Source: an uncultured Maricaulis sp.
Lineage (GTDB): Bacteria; Pseudomonadota; Alphaproteobacteria; Caulobacterales; Maricaulaceae
Assembly (NCBI RefSeq): GCF_947259345.1
Contig: NZ_CAMYLS010000033.1
Location: forward strand, 124,001 to 188,000
Length of the DNA stretch: 64,000 nucleotides
Direction: 5' to 3'
A model generated the notes under the pieces. The model was not told where the DNA came from. It made no database searches and saw only the letters and a program-made list of their open reading frames with translations. Below are positions 7,769 through 16,727 of the stretch, one piece after another. The position numbers and the translations under genes were made by a program. Position 1 is the stretch's first letter; each line of letters opens with the position of its first letter.

Positions 7769-9010
7769 CTAGATGAGGAAGTCGCGGGCCTTTTTCAATG
7801 CGTCGACAAACGCATCGGCCTCTTCAATCGTGTTGTAGATGGCGAAGCTCGCCCGTGCGGTCGAACTCACACCCATCTGGCGCATCAGCGGCTGGGCACA
7901 ATGGTGGCCGGCCCGAACCGCGACGCCATACTTGTCGAGAATCTGCGCGACATCATGCGGATGCGCACCATCCATGGTGAAGGAGATGATCGCGCCCTTG
8001 TCCTGGGCGGTCCCGACAATACGCAGACCGTCGATCTCGGCCAGGCCCGCTGTCGCGCGGTCCATCAAGGTGCGCTCATGCTCCAGCACGGCCATGCGGT
8101 CATGACGTTCCAGCCAGCGGATGGCCGCGCCCAGACCGATCGCGTCGGCAATGGCCGGCGTGCCGGCCTCGAATTTGTGCGGGACATCGGCGAAGGTCAC
8201 GCGGTCCTCGAACACATCGGCAATCATCTCGCCGCCGCCCATATAGGGCGGGAGCCGGTCCAGCCAATCGCCCTTGGCATAGAGCGCCCCGATACCGGAC
8301 GGGCCATAGAGTTTGTGGCCGGTGAAAACGAAGAAGTCGCAATCGAGGGCCTGGACATCGACGGGCAGGTGCACGGCCGATTGTGAGCCATCGAGAAGGA
8401 CCGGAACGTCATGTGCCCTCGCAATCTCGATGATCCGGGTCGCATCATTCACCGTGCCCAGAACATTCGACATATGGGTGATGGCGATCAGTTTGGTCTT
8501 CTCGTTAACCATGCCTGCCAGCTGTGGATAATCCAGCTCGCCGGTTTCGGTGACAGCCGCCCATCGCAGAATAAGTCCTTTAGAATCCGCAAGAAGGCGC
8601 CAAGGCACGATATTCGAGTGATGCTCCATCTGCGAGATGATGATTTCATCGCCCTCGACCAGGAGCTGGCCGAAACTGTGGGCCACGAGGTTGATCGCCT
8701 CAGTCGAACCGCGAGTGAAGACGATCTCCTCCGTGCGTTCGGCATTGAGGAAACGTCGCACATCCTCGCGCGACTTCTCGAACTCTTCCGTGGTCTCGTT
8801 GGCAAGCGTGTGGAGCCCGCGATGCACATTGGCGTAGGAGGCGCGATAGACACCGGCCACGCTCTCGATCACGAATTCCGGTTTCTGGGCCGAGGCCGCA
8901 TTGTCGAGATAGCGTAGCGGATAGCCATTGATCTCACGCTGCAGAATCGGGAATTCGGCCCGGATCGCATCTATGTTTAGCGGTGCCTGAATGGTGGAGT
9001 GAGCGGTCAA
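7769..9010 (-). CDS. sufS: Cysteine desulfurase SufS (group II)
   Basis: This 413-residue PLP enzyme takes sulfur from cysteine to supply the SufBCD scaffold. The PLP lysine lies in the FTGHKLYGPSG motif. The catalytic cysteine is Cys371 in the RAGHHCAQPLM loop, the short-loop form of group II (SufS/CsdA) enzymes. No sufE or sufU is visible in the operon, so its sulfur-accepting partner must be encoded elsewhere or be absent. Its start overlaps the sufD stop by 4 nt, and its stop is 2 nt before sufT. Confidence 0.97.
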   Translation of the reverse strand: MTAHSTIQAPLNIDAIRAEFPILQREINGYPLRYLDNAASAQKPEFVIESVAGVYRASYANVHRGLHTLANETTEEFEKSREDVRRFLNAERTEEIVFTRGSTEAINLVAHSFGQLLVEGDEIIISQMEHHSNIVPWRLLADSKGLILRWAAVTETGELDYPQLAGMVNEKTKLIAITHMSNVLGTVNDATRIIEIARAHDVPVLLDGSQSAVHLPVDVQALDCDFFVFTGHKLYGPSGIGALYAKGDWLDRLPPYMGGGEMIADVFEDRVTFADVPHKFEAGTPAIADAIGLGAAIRWLERHDRMAVLEHERTLMDRATAGLAEIDGLRIVGTAQDKGAIISFTMDGAHPHDVAQILDKYGVAVRAGHHCAQPLMRQMGVSSTARASFAIYNTIEEADAFVDALKKARDFLI

Positions 9011-10035
9011 ATCAGCGCTCCCAGGCGGGCGCGAAGGCTCGCCTTAAGCGTCTCGCGAAGGGCTTCGTCCTGCACCCGGTCCAGCGGCTCGGCGAGATAG
9101 CTCTCAATCAGCAAAGCGCGCGCCTTGGCCTCCGGCAAGCCGCGCTGGCGCATATAGAAAAGCGCTGTCTCATCCAGCGTGCCCAGCGCATTGCCGTGCG
9201 CGCACTGGACGTCGTCCGCATAGATTTCCAGCTCAGGTTTGGCATCGATCTCGGCTTTCTCGCCCAGCATCAGCGCCCTATGCGTCATGCGCGCATCTGT
9301 TTGCTGCGCCAAGCGGTCGACGATGAATTTGCCCTGGAAGACGCCGTGACCACCCGACGCAACCGCGCCCTTCACGAGCTGTTTGGTGACGCCACCCGGA
9401 CCGGTGTGGTGGACGAGATTGGTCGAGTCTGCATGGCGTCCCGCCGCCAGGATATAGGCGCCGCCCATATCGACACTCGCGCCGTGCCCCGGGTGGACCA
9501 CATGGGTTTCGTTACGCGAGAGTCGCGCGCCGGTATCCACCATGGTCTGGTTGAGTGTTGCGCCGTCGGCGAGTTCAATCTCGGCCGATCCCACGAAGAC
9601 CGCGTCGGCGTCATGATTGGTGATTACAATGCGATCGAGCCGGGCACCCGCCTCGACGCGAATGGTGAGATGCCAATTGCCCAGTGAACCGGCCTCCCCC
9701 TTCAGCGTCTCTACCAGAGTCAGGGATGCACCCGCCGGCACCACCAGCGTCTCGTCTGCGGCACTCGCCCCCGCCGAGGCGGTGATGGTCAATTCCAGAC
9801 GGTCGCCATCCTGAGGCGACGTGAGTCTGTCCAGGCCGGTCACATCGATGCGTCCAGCACCGCTTACATCATTGGCGGCGCGGCGCAGATCGGACCATTT
9901 CCAGAGCTCGTGGCGCCGTGTCGGCAAGCCCTCGCGCTGCGTTACCTCACGCAATTGCGCGCGCCAGCCGGTCGCCCCGTCCAGCGCGTCGATCAGGGCC
10001 TGCTCGGCTTGTGTATGGGTCAGTGTCGCGGTCAT
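9007..10035 (-). CDS. sufD: Fe-S cluster scaffold subunit SufD
   Basis: This 342-residue paralogue of SufB pairs with SufB and SufC in the SufBC2D scaffold. The C-terminal part carries the family's right-handed beta-helix signature and the block with CAHGNALGTLDE, then the ARQRGL-like MRQRGLPEAKARALLIESYL segment that recurs in SufB. The N-terminal region has the short helical domain with TRRHELWKWSDL. It overlaps sufS by 4 nt and is separated from sufC by 3 nt. Confidence 0.95.
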   Translation of the reverse strand: MTATLTHTQAEQALIDALDGATGWRAQLREVTQREGLPTRRHELWKWSDLRRAANDVSGAGRIDVTGLDRLTSPQDGDRLELTITASAGASAADETLVVPAGASLTLVETLKGEAGSLGNWHLTIRVEAGARLDRIVITNHDADAVFVGSAEIELADGATLNQTMVDTGARLSRNETHVVHPGHGASVDMGGAYILAAGRHADSTNLVHHTGPGGVTKQLVKGAVASGGHGVFQGKFIVDRLAQQTDARMTHRALMLGEKAEIDAKPELEIYADDVQCAHGNALGTLDETALFYMRQRGLPEAKARALLIESYLAEPLDRVQDEALRETLKASLRARLGALI

Positions 10036-10038
10036 GCC

Positions 10039-10803
10039 TCAGGCCGCCTCCCCGAGATACTTGTCATAGCCTTCGGCCTCGAGTTCGCGGGCCAGTTCCG
10101 GGCCACCGGATTTGACGATGCGGCCATCCGCCATGACGTGGACGACGTCCGGCGTGATGTGGTCGAGCAAACGCTGGTAATGGGTGATGACCAGCATGCC
10201 GCGATCGGGCGCACGCAGGGCATTGACGCCGTCCGACACGATCTTCAGCGCGTCGATATCGAGGCCGCTATCGGTCTCGTCGAGGATCAGGAATTTCGGC
10301 TGGAGCACCAGCGCCTGGAGAATTTCCAGCCGCTTTTTCTCACCACCGGAAAAGCCGACATTCACCGCCCGCTTGAGCATATCCATGGAGACATTGAGCT
10401 GTTTCGCCTTTTCGCGGATCAGCTTCATGAATTCCGGCGCTGTAACCTCCTCTTCCCCGCGCGTCACGCGCTGGGCGTTGAGGGCTTCCTTTAGGAAGGT
10501 GATGGTCGGAACGCCGGGGATTTCAACGGGATACTGGAAGGAGAGATAGAGGCCCAGGGCCGCGCGCGCTTCCGGCGCCAGTTCGGCCAGGTCCTCGCCA
10601 GCGAAGGCCATTGAGCCGCCGGTGACCTCATACCCATCGCGGCCAGTCAGGACATAGGACAGGGTTGATTTGCCCGAACCGTTCGGCCCCATGACAGCAT
10701 GAACCTCGCCCGCCGGCACCTCGAGCGAAAGACCTTTCAGGATCGGCTTGTCCTCCCCGTCCTGGGTTTCGACTTGGCACTGGAGGTCTTGGATTTTCAG
10801 CAT
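10039..10803 (-). CDS. sufC: Fe-S assembly ATPase SufC
   Basis: This 254-residue ABC-type ATPase drives conformational change in the SufBCD scaffold. The Walker A motif GPNGSGKST is at residues 39-47. The signature motif is FSGGEKKRLE and Walker B is FLILDETDSGLD. I chose ATG 10803 because AGAGAG lies just before it and the family starts MLxI; a longer in-frame open reading frame to 11022 runs into the preceding gene and is not family-like. It lies 37 nt after the preceding small exported-protein gene and 3 nt before sufD. Confidence 0.97.
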   Translation of the reverse strand: MLKIQDLQCQVETQDGEDKPILKGLSLEVPAGEVHAVMGPNGSGKSTLSYVLTGRDGYEVTGGSMAFAGEDLAELAPEARAALGLYLSFQYPVEIPGVPTITFLKEALNAQRVTRGEEEVTAPEFMKLIREKAKQLNVSMDMLKRAVNVGFSGGEKKRLEILQALVLQPKFLILDETDSGLDIDALKIVSDGVNALRAPDRGMLVITHYQRLLDHITPDVVHVMADGRIVKSGGPELARELEAEGYDKYLGEAA

Positions 10804-10840
10804 GGTCTCTCTCATTATCCTGTCGAACCGGCCGGACCGG

Positions 10841-11521
10841 TCATTGTGCGTATTCGGCTTCGCAGGCGGTGATGATGGCAACGGCATCCAGCCCGCGGGC
10901 CGCGAGCCCTGAACGATCGGTGATGGTGCAGCGCCCCTCGGCGGCGTCGATCCGCATGTCGTAAATGTGCACGATGCCATCCATATCAAGCCGCTGCGCT
11001 GTTTCGTGATAGGTCGCCGCATTCTCGCGGGTCATGGTGATCACCAGACCGTCGCGGAGATCGAAGGCATCGACACCAAAGCCGCCGAGCTCGCCGGACG
11101 GGTAGTAGATACCGTCTTCATCGGCCTGCCAGACATAGTAATAGGTGTTCACATTGCCGGTGATGTAGGGGATGAAGAGCTCGGGCCTGCCATCCTCATT
11201 GATGTCGCGCAGGGTTGGCGCAGAAACGACGCTTTCAATGGTCAGCGGGTTGGCGGTGTCAAGCAGTTTGCCGCTCATCGGGTCGTGTTGCGTAAAGGTG
11301 AGGACAGATTCCCAATCACCTGTTTCATAGGCGAAATTCAACAGAACCTCGCCAGGCATCAACGCACAATCGACGGTCCCGGCATCGCCGATTTCCAGCA
11401 TGTCACACCGGGGCATGCCGTCCTCGGTATGGGTGAAATCCTGGGCCGATGCTGACGCGCTCAGCGCCACCGCCACGATGATCGCTCCCGGCATCATCCT
11501 GTGCTTCATCCTGGTCATCAT
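10841..11521 (-). CDS. Putative exported protein of unknown function within the SUF operon
   Basis: This 226-residue protein has a Sec signal peptide (MKHRMMPGAIIVAVALSAS with ASAQ-DF cleavage near residue 27). The mature part contains a block, DINEDGRPELFIPY, resembling a single FG-GAP/VCBS calcium-type beta repeat, and several Cys residues (MPRCDMLE, TVDCALM, GRCTITD, ITACEAE) that could form disulfides. It is translationally coupled (4-nt overlap) to the cupin gene upstream and precedes sufC. An exported protein has no obvious role in cytoplasmic Fe-S assembly. I do not recognise the family. Confidence 0.75.
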   Translation of the reverse strand: MMTRMKHRMMPGAIIVAVALSASASAQDFTHTEDGMPRCDMLEIGDAGTVDCALMPGEVLLNFAYETGDWESVLTFTQHDPMSGKLLDTANPLTIESVVSAPTLRDINEDGRPELFIPYITGNVNTYYYVWQADEDGIYYPSGELGGFGVDAFDLRDGLVITMTRENAATYHETAQRLDMDGIVHIYDMRIDAAEGRCTITDRSGLAARGLDAVAIITACEAEYAQ

Positions 11522-12012
11522 CCTTCCCCCTCCCAGTAGTCCACCGGTTCGGCGGCAAAGGCGCGATGCCGGAAAGCCGGCTCATCACCATCGCCCTCGG
11601 TCCAGCGCACCGCGCCGACCTTATTGCTGTCCGGATATTCCACCACATCGACCGGCTGCATCGTCGAGACGCAGATATATTTGAGATCGCCCGTGCCGGT
11701 ATTGATCAGCTGGTGGGCGACATCGCGGCCACCGGTCGGCGCCGCCAGGACATGCCCGGCGCGCACGGCGTGACGGTCCTCGCCGAAACGGTAGGTCCCC
11801 TCACCCTCAAGAATGATGACGGCTTCCTCGATGGCATGGTGATTGTGGTAGGGGAAGGCCGTCTTGCCCGGCGGCACAATGGTCAGGCAACAGCCCAGCT
11901 GCTGCAGGCCGATCAACGGCCCGAGCCGTGCCAGATCGGCCGAGAAGGTCTCGCCATGCGCCATGGTTTCCAGCGGCGCGTCGTCGATATGGGTGATGGG
12001 GGAGCGGGTCAC
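11518..12012 (-). CDS. Cupin-domain protein within the SUF operon
   Basis: This 164-residue protein carries a single conserved beta-barrel cupin. The first metal motif is visible as PYHNHHAIEEAVIILEGEG, equivalent to G(X)5HXH(X)3-4E(X)6G. A second motif around AAPTGGRDVAHQLINTG supplies a later His. It probably binds one divalent metal. It overlaps its neighbours by 4 nt on both sides, so its translation is tightly linked to the membrane-protein gene before it and the exported-protein gene after it. A metal-binding cupin in an Fe-S operon suggests a metal or redox role, but this is only inference. Confidence 0.8.
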   Translation of the reverse strand: MTRSPITHIDDAPLETMAHGETFSADLARLGPLIGLQQLGCCLTIVPPGKTAFPYHNHHAIEEAVIILEGEGTYRFGEDRHAVRAGHVLAAPTGGRDVAHQLINTGTGDLKYICVSTMQPVDVVEYPDSNKVGAVRWTEGDGDEPAFRHRAFAAEPVDYWEGEG

Positions 12013-12623
12013 GGCGTGTCACCCTCCCGAACCTGGACGGAATGGCTTGTCTGTCCATAAAAACGCATATTGCTAGCCGTCAAACTGAAACTCGGACCCT
12101 CCGGTGGGGCCTGACCGCAATCGTCGCGTCGCCGGTATTCGACCTCGACAACTTGACGAACCGGGCTGGTGACAGCGCCAGCATCCTCACGCAGCGTGAC
12201 CGCATTTTGCATCGACGTAAAACGCAGACCACAATGGGTCACGACAACCCGGTCATTGCTCGCCCAACTGATGGCAAGACGGTCATCCTGCTCCAACGGC
12301 GACAGGCGGTCATCCTCAGCCAATCCCAAATATGCCACGGCGTACTCGGCCTCACCCGATTTCAGTGTCACCGTCGACTGCGAGAATGAGCCTGTAATTT
12401 CGCCATTTGTGATGAGGTCATGGGTGGCGGATTGCACGGACAATGAAAGCTCGCCCGACGGCGATACCGCTTCACCCAGCACTTCCACTCGGCTGTCATA
12501 GGAGAAATCGGGCTGCCAGAAGCCCGATACGAGGAACCAGTCCCAGATCACCACGCACAGGACGACCAGCCCCCAAATCGGGAGCAGTCCTTGCCAGATG
12601 ACCCGCAGAACCAGTTTCATCAC
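12009..12623 (-). CDS. Membrane-anchored protein of unknown function within the SUF operon
   Basis: This 204-residue protein has one N-terminal membrane span (about residues 8-33, rich in Leu, Val and Trp). A soluble, beta-rich remainder probably faces the periplasm. Two cysteines are seen, in VTHCGLRF and RRDDCGQ, about 45 residues apart. It overlaps the sufB stop (ATGA) and the next cupin gene by 4 nt each, so it is firmly part of the operon. I do not recognise a known domain. Confidence 0.75.
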   Translation of the reverse strand: MMKLVLRVIWQGLLPIWGLVVLCVVIWDWFLVSGFWQPDFSYDSRVEVLGEAVSPSGELSLSVQSATHDLITNGEITGSFSQSTVTLKSGEAEYAVAYLGLAEDDRLSPLEQDDRLAISWASNDRVVVTHCGLRFTSMQNAVTLREDAGAVTSPVRQVVEVEYRRRDDCGQAPPEGPSFSLTASNMRFYGQTSHSVQVREGDTP

Positions 12624-14095
12624 CCCACACTCCCCTCAAGCGAGACCTTGAGCAGGGCCTGCGCCTCGACCGCAAACTCCATCGGAAGCTGTTGCAGGAC
12701 GTCGCGGACGAAACCATTGACGAGCAGGGCCGTGGCGGCTTCCTCGTCCAGACCACGCTGGCGGGCATAGAAAAGCTGGTCTTCGGAGAGCTTGGTCGTG
12801 GTGGCCTCGTGCTCGAGCACCGCCTTGGGCGTCTTGCACTCGATATAGGGCACGGTATGGGCGCCGCACTGATCACCGATCAGGAGGCTGTCACACTGGG
12901 TGAAATTGCGCGCGCCCTCGGCCTTCGCATGCACCGAGACCAGGCCACGATAGGTCTGGTCCGATCGGCCGGCCGAGATGCCCTTGGAGATGATGCGGCT
13001 GGTCGTGCCCTTGCCAAGATGGATCATTTTGGTGCCGGTATCGGCTTGCTGGCGGCCATTGGTCACCGCGATCGAATAGAACTCGCCGCGCGAATTCTCG
13101 CCGCGCAGGATGCAGGACGGGTATTTCCAGGTGATGGCCGAGCCGGTCTCGACCTGGGTCCAGGAGATCTTGGAATTCCTGCCCCGGCAATCGCCGCGCT
13201 TGGTGACGAAATTATAGACCCCGCCCTTGCCGTTCTCGTCGCCCGGCCACCAGTTCTGGACGGTGGAATACTTGATCTCGGCATCATCCAGCGCGACCAG
13301 TTCGACCACGGCGGCATGGAGCTGGTTTTCGTCGCGCATCGGCGCCGTACACCCTTCCAGATAGGACACATAGGCGCCCTTGTCGGCGATGATCAGCGTG
13401 CGCTCGAACTGGCCGGTGCCTTGCGCATTCATGCGGAAATAGGTCGAGAGCTCCATCGGGCAGCGCACGCCCGGCGGCACATAGACGAAGGACCCGTCCG
13501 AGAAGACGGCGGTGTTCAGCGTGGCAAAGAAATTGTCCGAGGCCGGCACGACCGATCCGAGATATTTGCGCACCAGCTCGGGATGGTCCCGAAGGGCTTC
13601 GGAGATCGAACAGAAGATAACGCCGGCCTTGGCCAACTCGGCCTTGAAGGTCGTCGCGACGGAGACACTGTCGAAGACGGCGTCGACGGCCACCCGGTTT
13701 TCCGAGCCTTTGACGCCGAGAAGCACTTCCTGCTCCTTCAACGAAATGCCCAACTTGGCGAAATCGGCGAGGATTTCCTCGGGCACATCGTCAATGCTGT
13801 CATACTTCGCACCGGCCTTGGGCTCGGCGTAATAGTGGATGTCCTGATAATCGATCCTGGGATAATGGACCTTCGCCCACTCCGGTTCCTTCATCGCCAT
13901 GAAGCGTTCCAGGGCGTCCAGGCGCCATTTCAGCATCCAGTCCGGCTCACCCTTCTTGGCCGAGATGAGACGCACAGTCTCCTCGTTCAGCCCTTTGGGA
14001 GCGAGATCCTGCTCGATGTTCGTCGTGAAGCCGTACTTGTACTTGTCGGCTTCAAGATTACGAACGTCTTCAATGGTTTCCTTGACCGCAGCCAT
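12620..14095 (-). CDS. sufB: Fe-S cluster scaffold protein SufB
   Basis: This 491-residue core scaffold subunit assembles the nascent cluster. Family landmarks are present: the N-terminal KYKYGF region, [29 protein letters not shown] and the C-terminal block with [17 protein letters not shown]. The later [15 protein letters not shown] segment, containing conserved Cys and Glu, is followed by ARQRGLDEE. Full family length. It lies 17 nt after the cysteine desulfurase gene and overlaps the following membrane-protein gene by 4 nt. SufC and SufD are encoded 1.8 kb further along the same operon. Confidence 0.98.
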   Translation of the reverse strand: MAAVKETIEDVRNLEADKYKYGFTTNIEQDLAPKGLNEETVRLISAKKGEPDWMLKWRLDALERFMAMKEPEWAKVHYPRIDYQDIHYYAEPKAGAKYDSIDDVPEEILADFAKLGISLKEQEVLLGVKGSENRVAVDAVFDSVSVATTFKAELAKAGVIFCSISEALRDHPELVRKYLGSVVPASDNFFATLNTAVFSDGSFVYVPPGVRCPMELSTYFRMNAQGTGQFERTLIIADKGAYVSYLEGCTAPMRDENQLHAAVVELVALDDAEIKYSTVQNWWPGDENGKGGVYNFVTKRGDCRGRNSKISWTQVETGSAITWKYPSCILRGENSRGEFYSIAVTNGRQQADTGTKMIHLGKGTTSRIISKGISAGRSDQTYRGLVSVHAKAEGARNFTQCDSLLIGDQCGAHTVPYIECKTPKAVLEHEATTTKLSEDQLFYARQRGLDEEAATALLVNGFVRDVLQQLPMEFAVEAQALLKVSLEGSVG

Positions 14096-14112
14096 GATAT
14101 CCTACCGCCTGT

Positions 14113-15264
14113 TCAGGCACTTGCTTTGAGTGTCGGGGAAATGCGCGCCAGAGCCGCCGACCAGGCGTCGACTAAGGCGTCTGCATCATCCGGTTTCGAA
14201 TTCCAACCCAGGCTTACACGCACGAAGCCCTGCGAGGCCGCTTCTGGCAGTCCGAGCGCGGTGCCGATCTTGGAGCCCTTGGATGTGCCTGAGGAACAGG
14301 CCGAGCCGGCGCTAATCGCCACGCCGGCGAGATCGAGCGCCATGACCTGGGTCGCACCGGGCCAACCGGGCTGGCTCAATCCCAGCGTATTGGGCAATCG
14401 CGGCGCGTCGGCACCAATCTCGATCAGATCCGGAGACGCCGCCTTCAAGGCCGCTGCCATGCGATCGCGGGCTTCGGCCAGTCGGGCAAACTCGGCCAGA
14501 CCGGCAACCGCCTCATCCAACGCCGTCGCGAGGCCGACAATGCCCGCCACATTGAGCGTGCCGGCCCGGCGTCCCTTTTCCTGACCACCACCATGATGAT
14601 GACGGGCCATCGGGGCGTCGCAGGATGCCAGCAAGGCGCCGACGCCTTGCGGGCCTCCGAATTTATGGGCCGAGATGGCCATGTAGTCACAACCAAGACC
14701 CGCGAAATCGACCGCGATCTTGCCGACGGCCTGGATGGCATCGACCACACTCAGGCCACCAGCTTCGCGGATCAGCGCCGTCGCCTCGGCGACCGGCTGG
14801 ATCGTGCCGATTTCATTGCTGGCCAGCATCATGGCAAGCAGCGGCTTGCCGTCGGCCAGTGTCCAGCGCGACAGGCGCGCTTCCAGCCAGGCGGTCTCGA
14901 CGACGCCCTGACCATTCACCGGCCAGACTTCGACCGGCAGGCCGGTCATGGCGGCCGTGGCGGCGACGGCTTCATGCTCGATCGCGGTGACAATGATCGT
15001 CCCGATCCCGCCTGCGCGGAGGGCCGCATGAATGGCCAGGTTCAGGGCCTCGGTACCGCCGGAGGTAAAGACGATATCCTCGGGTCTGGCACACAGCGCC
15101 TTGCCGATCAGGCGCCGGGCCGTTTCGACACGCGCCAGTGCCGCCTGCCCATCCGCGTGCACGGAGGACGGATTGCCGACACGGGTCATCATCTCGGTCA
15201 TCGCTGACACGACGCTCGGACGCACCGTGGTGGTGGCGTTATGGTCCAGATAGATGCGGGTCAT
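14113..15264 (-). CDS. Cysteine desulfurase, NifS/IscS type (group I)
   Basis: This 383-residue PLP enzyme has the N-terminal signature IYLDHNATTTV, the PLP-Lys motif SAHKFGGPQGVGAL and the extended active-site loop with ACSSGTSKGSK, which marks group I (IscS/NifS). The operon therefore encodes two different desulfurases. ATG 15264 lies 2 nt after the iscR stop; a longer frame extends upstream into iscR on the same strand but has no family similarity. Its loop suggests direct sulfur delivery without SufE, possibly to SufB or to other acceptors such as tRNA thiolation. Confidence 0.94.
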   Translation of the reverse strand: MTRIYLDHNATTTVRPSVVSAMTEMMTRVGNPSSVHADGQAALARVETARRLIGKALCARPEDIVFTSGGTEALNLAIHAALRAGGIGTIIVTAIEHEAVAATAAMTGLPVEVWPVNGQGVVETAWLEARLSRWTLADGKPLLAMMLASNEIGTIQPVAEATALIREAGGLSVVDAIQAVGKIAVDFAGLGCDYMAISAHKFGGPQGVGALLASCDAPMARHHHGGGQEKGRRAGTLNVAGIVGLATALDEAVAGLAEFARLAEARDRMAAALKAASPDLIEIGADAPRLPNTLGLSQPGWPGATQVMALDLAGVAISAGSACSSGTSKGSKIGTALGLPEAASQGFVRVSLGWNSKPDDADALVDAWSAALARISPTLKASA

Positions 15265-15266
15265 GA

Positions 15267-15767
15267 TTACTCGGCGGCGTGAATGTCGCCGGCACCAAGC
15301 CGTTCCCGCGGTGCTCCAGCCGGGCGCTCGATGCGCCCCACCGCACCGGAGGCGGCACCAAAGAGCCGACGCTCCAGGACATCTTCCAGCGTGATCGAGG
15401 ACAGGAAGAGATAAATGTGCCGACCCAACTCGTCCCACAGGTCATGGGTGATGCAGCGACGACCATCACTGAGACAGCCCTTGGCTTCAGAACAGCGCGT
15501 CGCGCGCAGCGGCTCGTCAACGGCCAGGATGATGTCCGAGATACGGATCTGGGTCGGCAGGCGGCTCAGCTTGTAGCCGCCGCCCGGCCCGCGCACCGAC
15601 GACACGATGTCGGCACGGCGCAGCTTTGCGAAGAGCTGTTCCAGGTAGGAAAGCGAGATGGATTGGCGCGACGCGATGTCGCTCAACGTGACCGGACCGG
15701 TTTCGGCGGCATCTGCCAGGTCGGCCATGGCCATCACGGCATAACGCCCTTTTGTGCTCAGCTTCAT
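15267..15767 (-). CDS. iscR: Rrf2-family Fe-S responsive regulator IscR
   Basis: This 166-residue Rrf2-type repressor senses cluster status. The winged helix occupies residues 1-70 (KLSTKGRYAVMAM, SLSYLEQLFAKLR, VRGPGGGYKLSR). The cluster ligands are kept as Cys92, Cys98, Cys105 and His108, with one extra residue between the second and third Cys compared with E. coli IscR. A very strong ribosome-binding site (AAGGAGG, 7 nt before ATG) precedes it. It is first in the SUF operon. A near-consensus type-1 IscR box lies ~100 bp upstream, so autoregulation is likely. Confidence 0.96.
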   Translation of the reverse strand: MKLSTKGRYAVMAMADLADAAETGPVTLSDIASRQSISLSYLEQLFAKLRRADIVSSVRGPGGGYKLSRLPTQIRISDIILAVDEPLRATRCSEAKGCLSDGRRCITHDLWDELGRHIYLFLSSITLEDVLERRLFGAASGAVGRIERPAGAPRERLGAGDIHAAE

Positions 15768-15865
15768 GCGTTTACCTCCTTAAACACTCGCATCCGGCAG
15801 GCCGATCATGCTAAGACCCGCCTTTCCGGAGGGGGGCCGACCTCGATGCGAGGAATGCTGGTCCA

Positions 15866-15890
15866 ATATCCGAGTGAATTAGTCAAGAAT
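15866..15890. promoter_or_regulatory. Predicted type-1 IscR binding site
   Basis: Read on the plus strand, this 25-bp palindrome begins ATATCCGAGT, has centre GAAT and ends TAGTCAAGAAT. By my count it matches 22 of 25 positions of the E. coli type-1 IscR consensus (ATA, pyrimidine pair, GACT, A/T-rich centre, AGTC, purine pair, TAT). On the minus strand it contains TTGACT, a plausible -35. It lies about 100 bp upstream of iscR and about 87 bp upstream of the divergent hydrolase gene. Confidence 0.75.
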
Positions 15891-15976
15891 ATGGGCGCGC
15901 TCTTGTGCACTTGCAACGGGCGATTTGCCGCATATTCACGGGACACCGATGTTAAGACCCAAAAAGGCGAGACTGA

Positions 15977-16660
15977 ATGCCTGATGTGATCATTCCCGGC
16001 CCGGCCGGCCGGCTTGAAGGGCGCTACAGCCCGAGCGAAGACGCTACCGCACCGATTGCCCTTATCCTGCATGCCCATCCGCTGGGTGGCGGGAATATGG
16101 AAAATCCCTCGGTGGACATGATGTATGACGTGTTCCGCAAGCGGGGATTCGCAACGCTGAGATTCAATTTCCGCGGTGTTGGCCGGTCCCAGGGCAGCTA
16201 TGATCAGGGCCTGGGTGAGCTCTCCGACGCGGCGACCGTTCTGGACTGGGTCCAAGGCTATAACCAAGGCGCGCGCTTTTGTTGGGTCGCCGGACACTCC
16301 TTCGGCGCCTGGGTCGGTATGCAATTGCTGATGCGCCGTCCGGAGATTGCCGGCTTCATTTCTGTCGCTCCGCCGACCAATATGTATGACTTCACTTTCC
16401 TAGCCCCCTGCCCGGCCTCAGGCATCATCGTCCATGGCTCAGCGGACAAGATCGTACCGCCCGATGATGTCGAGCGGGTAATGTCGAAAGTCCGCGTTCA
16501 AAAAGGAATCGAGATCTCAACGGAGATCGTGCCCAACGCCAATCACCTCTTCTCCGACCATCTCGACATTCTGGAAAAGCATATCGAGACCTATCTCGAT
16601 GAGCGCCTTCCACTGGTCGAGAAAGAACGCTCCGAGCGGACGATTACCGGCAAGCGCTGA
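15977..16660 (+). CDS. Alpha/beta hydrolase
   Basis: This 227-residue protein has the lid-poor alpha/beta hydrolase architecture of small dienelactone-hydrolase-like enzymes. It has an oxyanion strand with HAHPLGGGN, a nucleophile elbow GHSFGA (Ser108), an Asp in HGSADKIVPP and a catalytic His in PNANHLF. No signal peptide is present, so it acts in the cytosol. It is divergent from iscR across a 209-bp region holding the IscR box. TTGCAA and TATTCA 16 bp apart (15911-15938) may form its promoter. The substrate is not predictable. Confidence 0.9.
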   Translation: MPDVIIPGPAGRLEGRYSPSEDATAPIALILHAHPLGGGNMENPSVDMMYDVFRKRGFATLRFNFRGVGRSQGSYDQGLGELSDAATVLDWVQGYNQGARFCWVAGHSFGAWVGMQLLMRRPEIAGFISVAPPTNMYDFTFLAPCPASGIIVHGSADKIVPPDDVERVMSKVRVQKGIEISTEIVPNANHLFSDHLDILEKHIETYLDERLPLVEKERSERTITGKR

Positions 16661-16684
16661 GCCGCACCGCGCTGGCAGACAGAT

Positions 16685-16716
16685 AAAAACCCCGGCCTCC
16701 TGGTCGGGGTTTTTTC
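16685..16716. terminator. Bidirectional intrinsic terminator (hydrolase / anmK)
   Basis: The stem ACCCCG / CGGGGT is bordered by an A-run on the left and a T-run (TTTTTT) on the right, so it can work for the hydrolase on the plus strand and for anmK on the minus strand. The loop is about 10 nt. Confidence 0.85.
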
Positions 16717-16727
16717 TGCCGAAAATC

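Noticed and set aside
12692-14584. 630-residue plus-strand open frame antisense to sufB and the desulfurase
   Set aside because: It mirrors conserved sufB codons on the other strand, shows no family motifs, and arises from GC-rich codon bias. Such frames are common in this genome.
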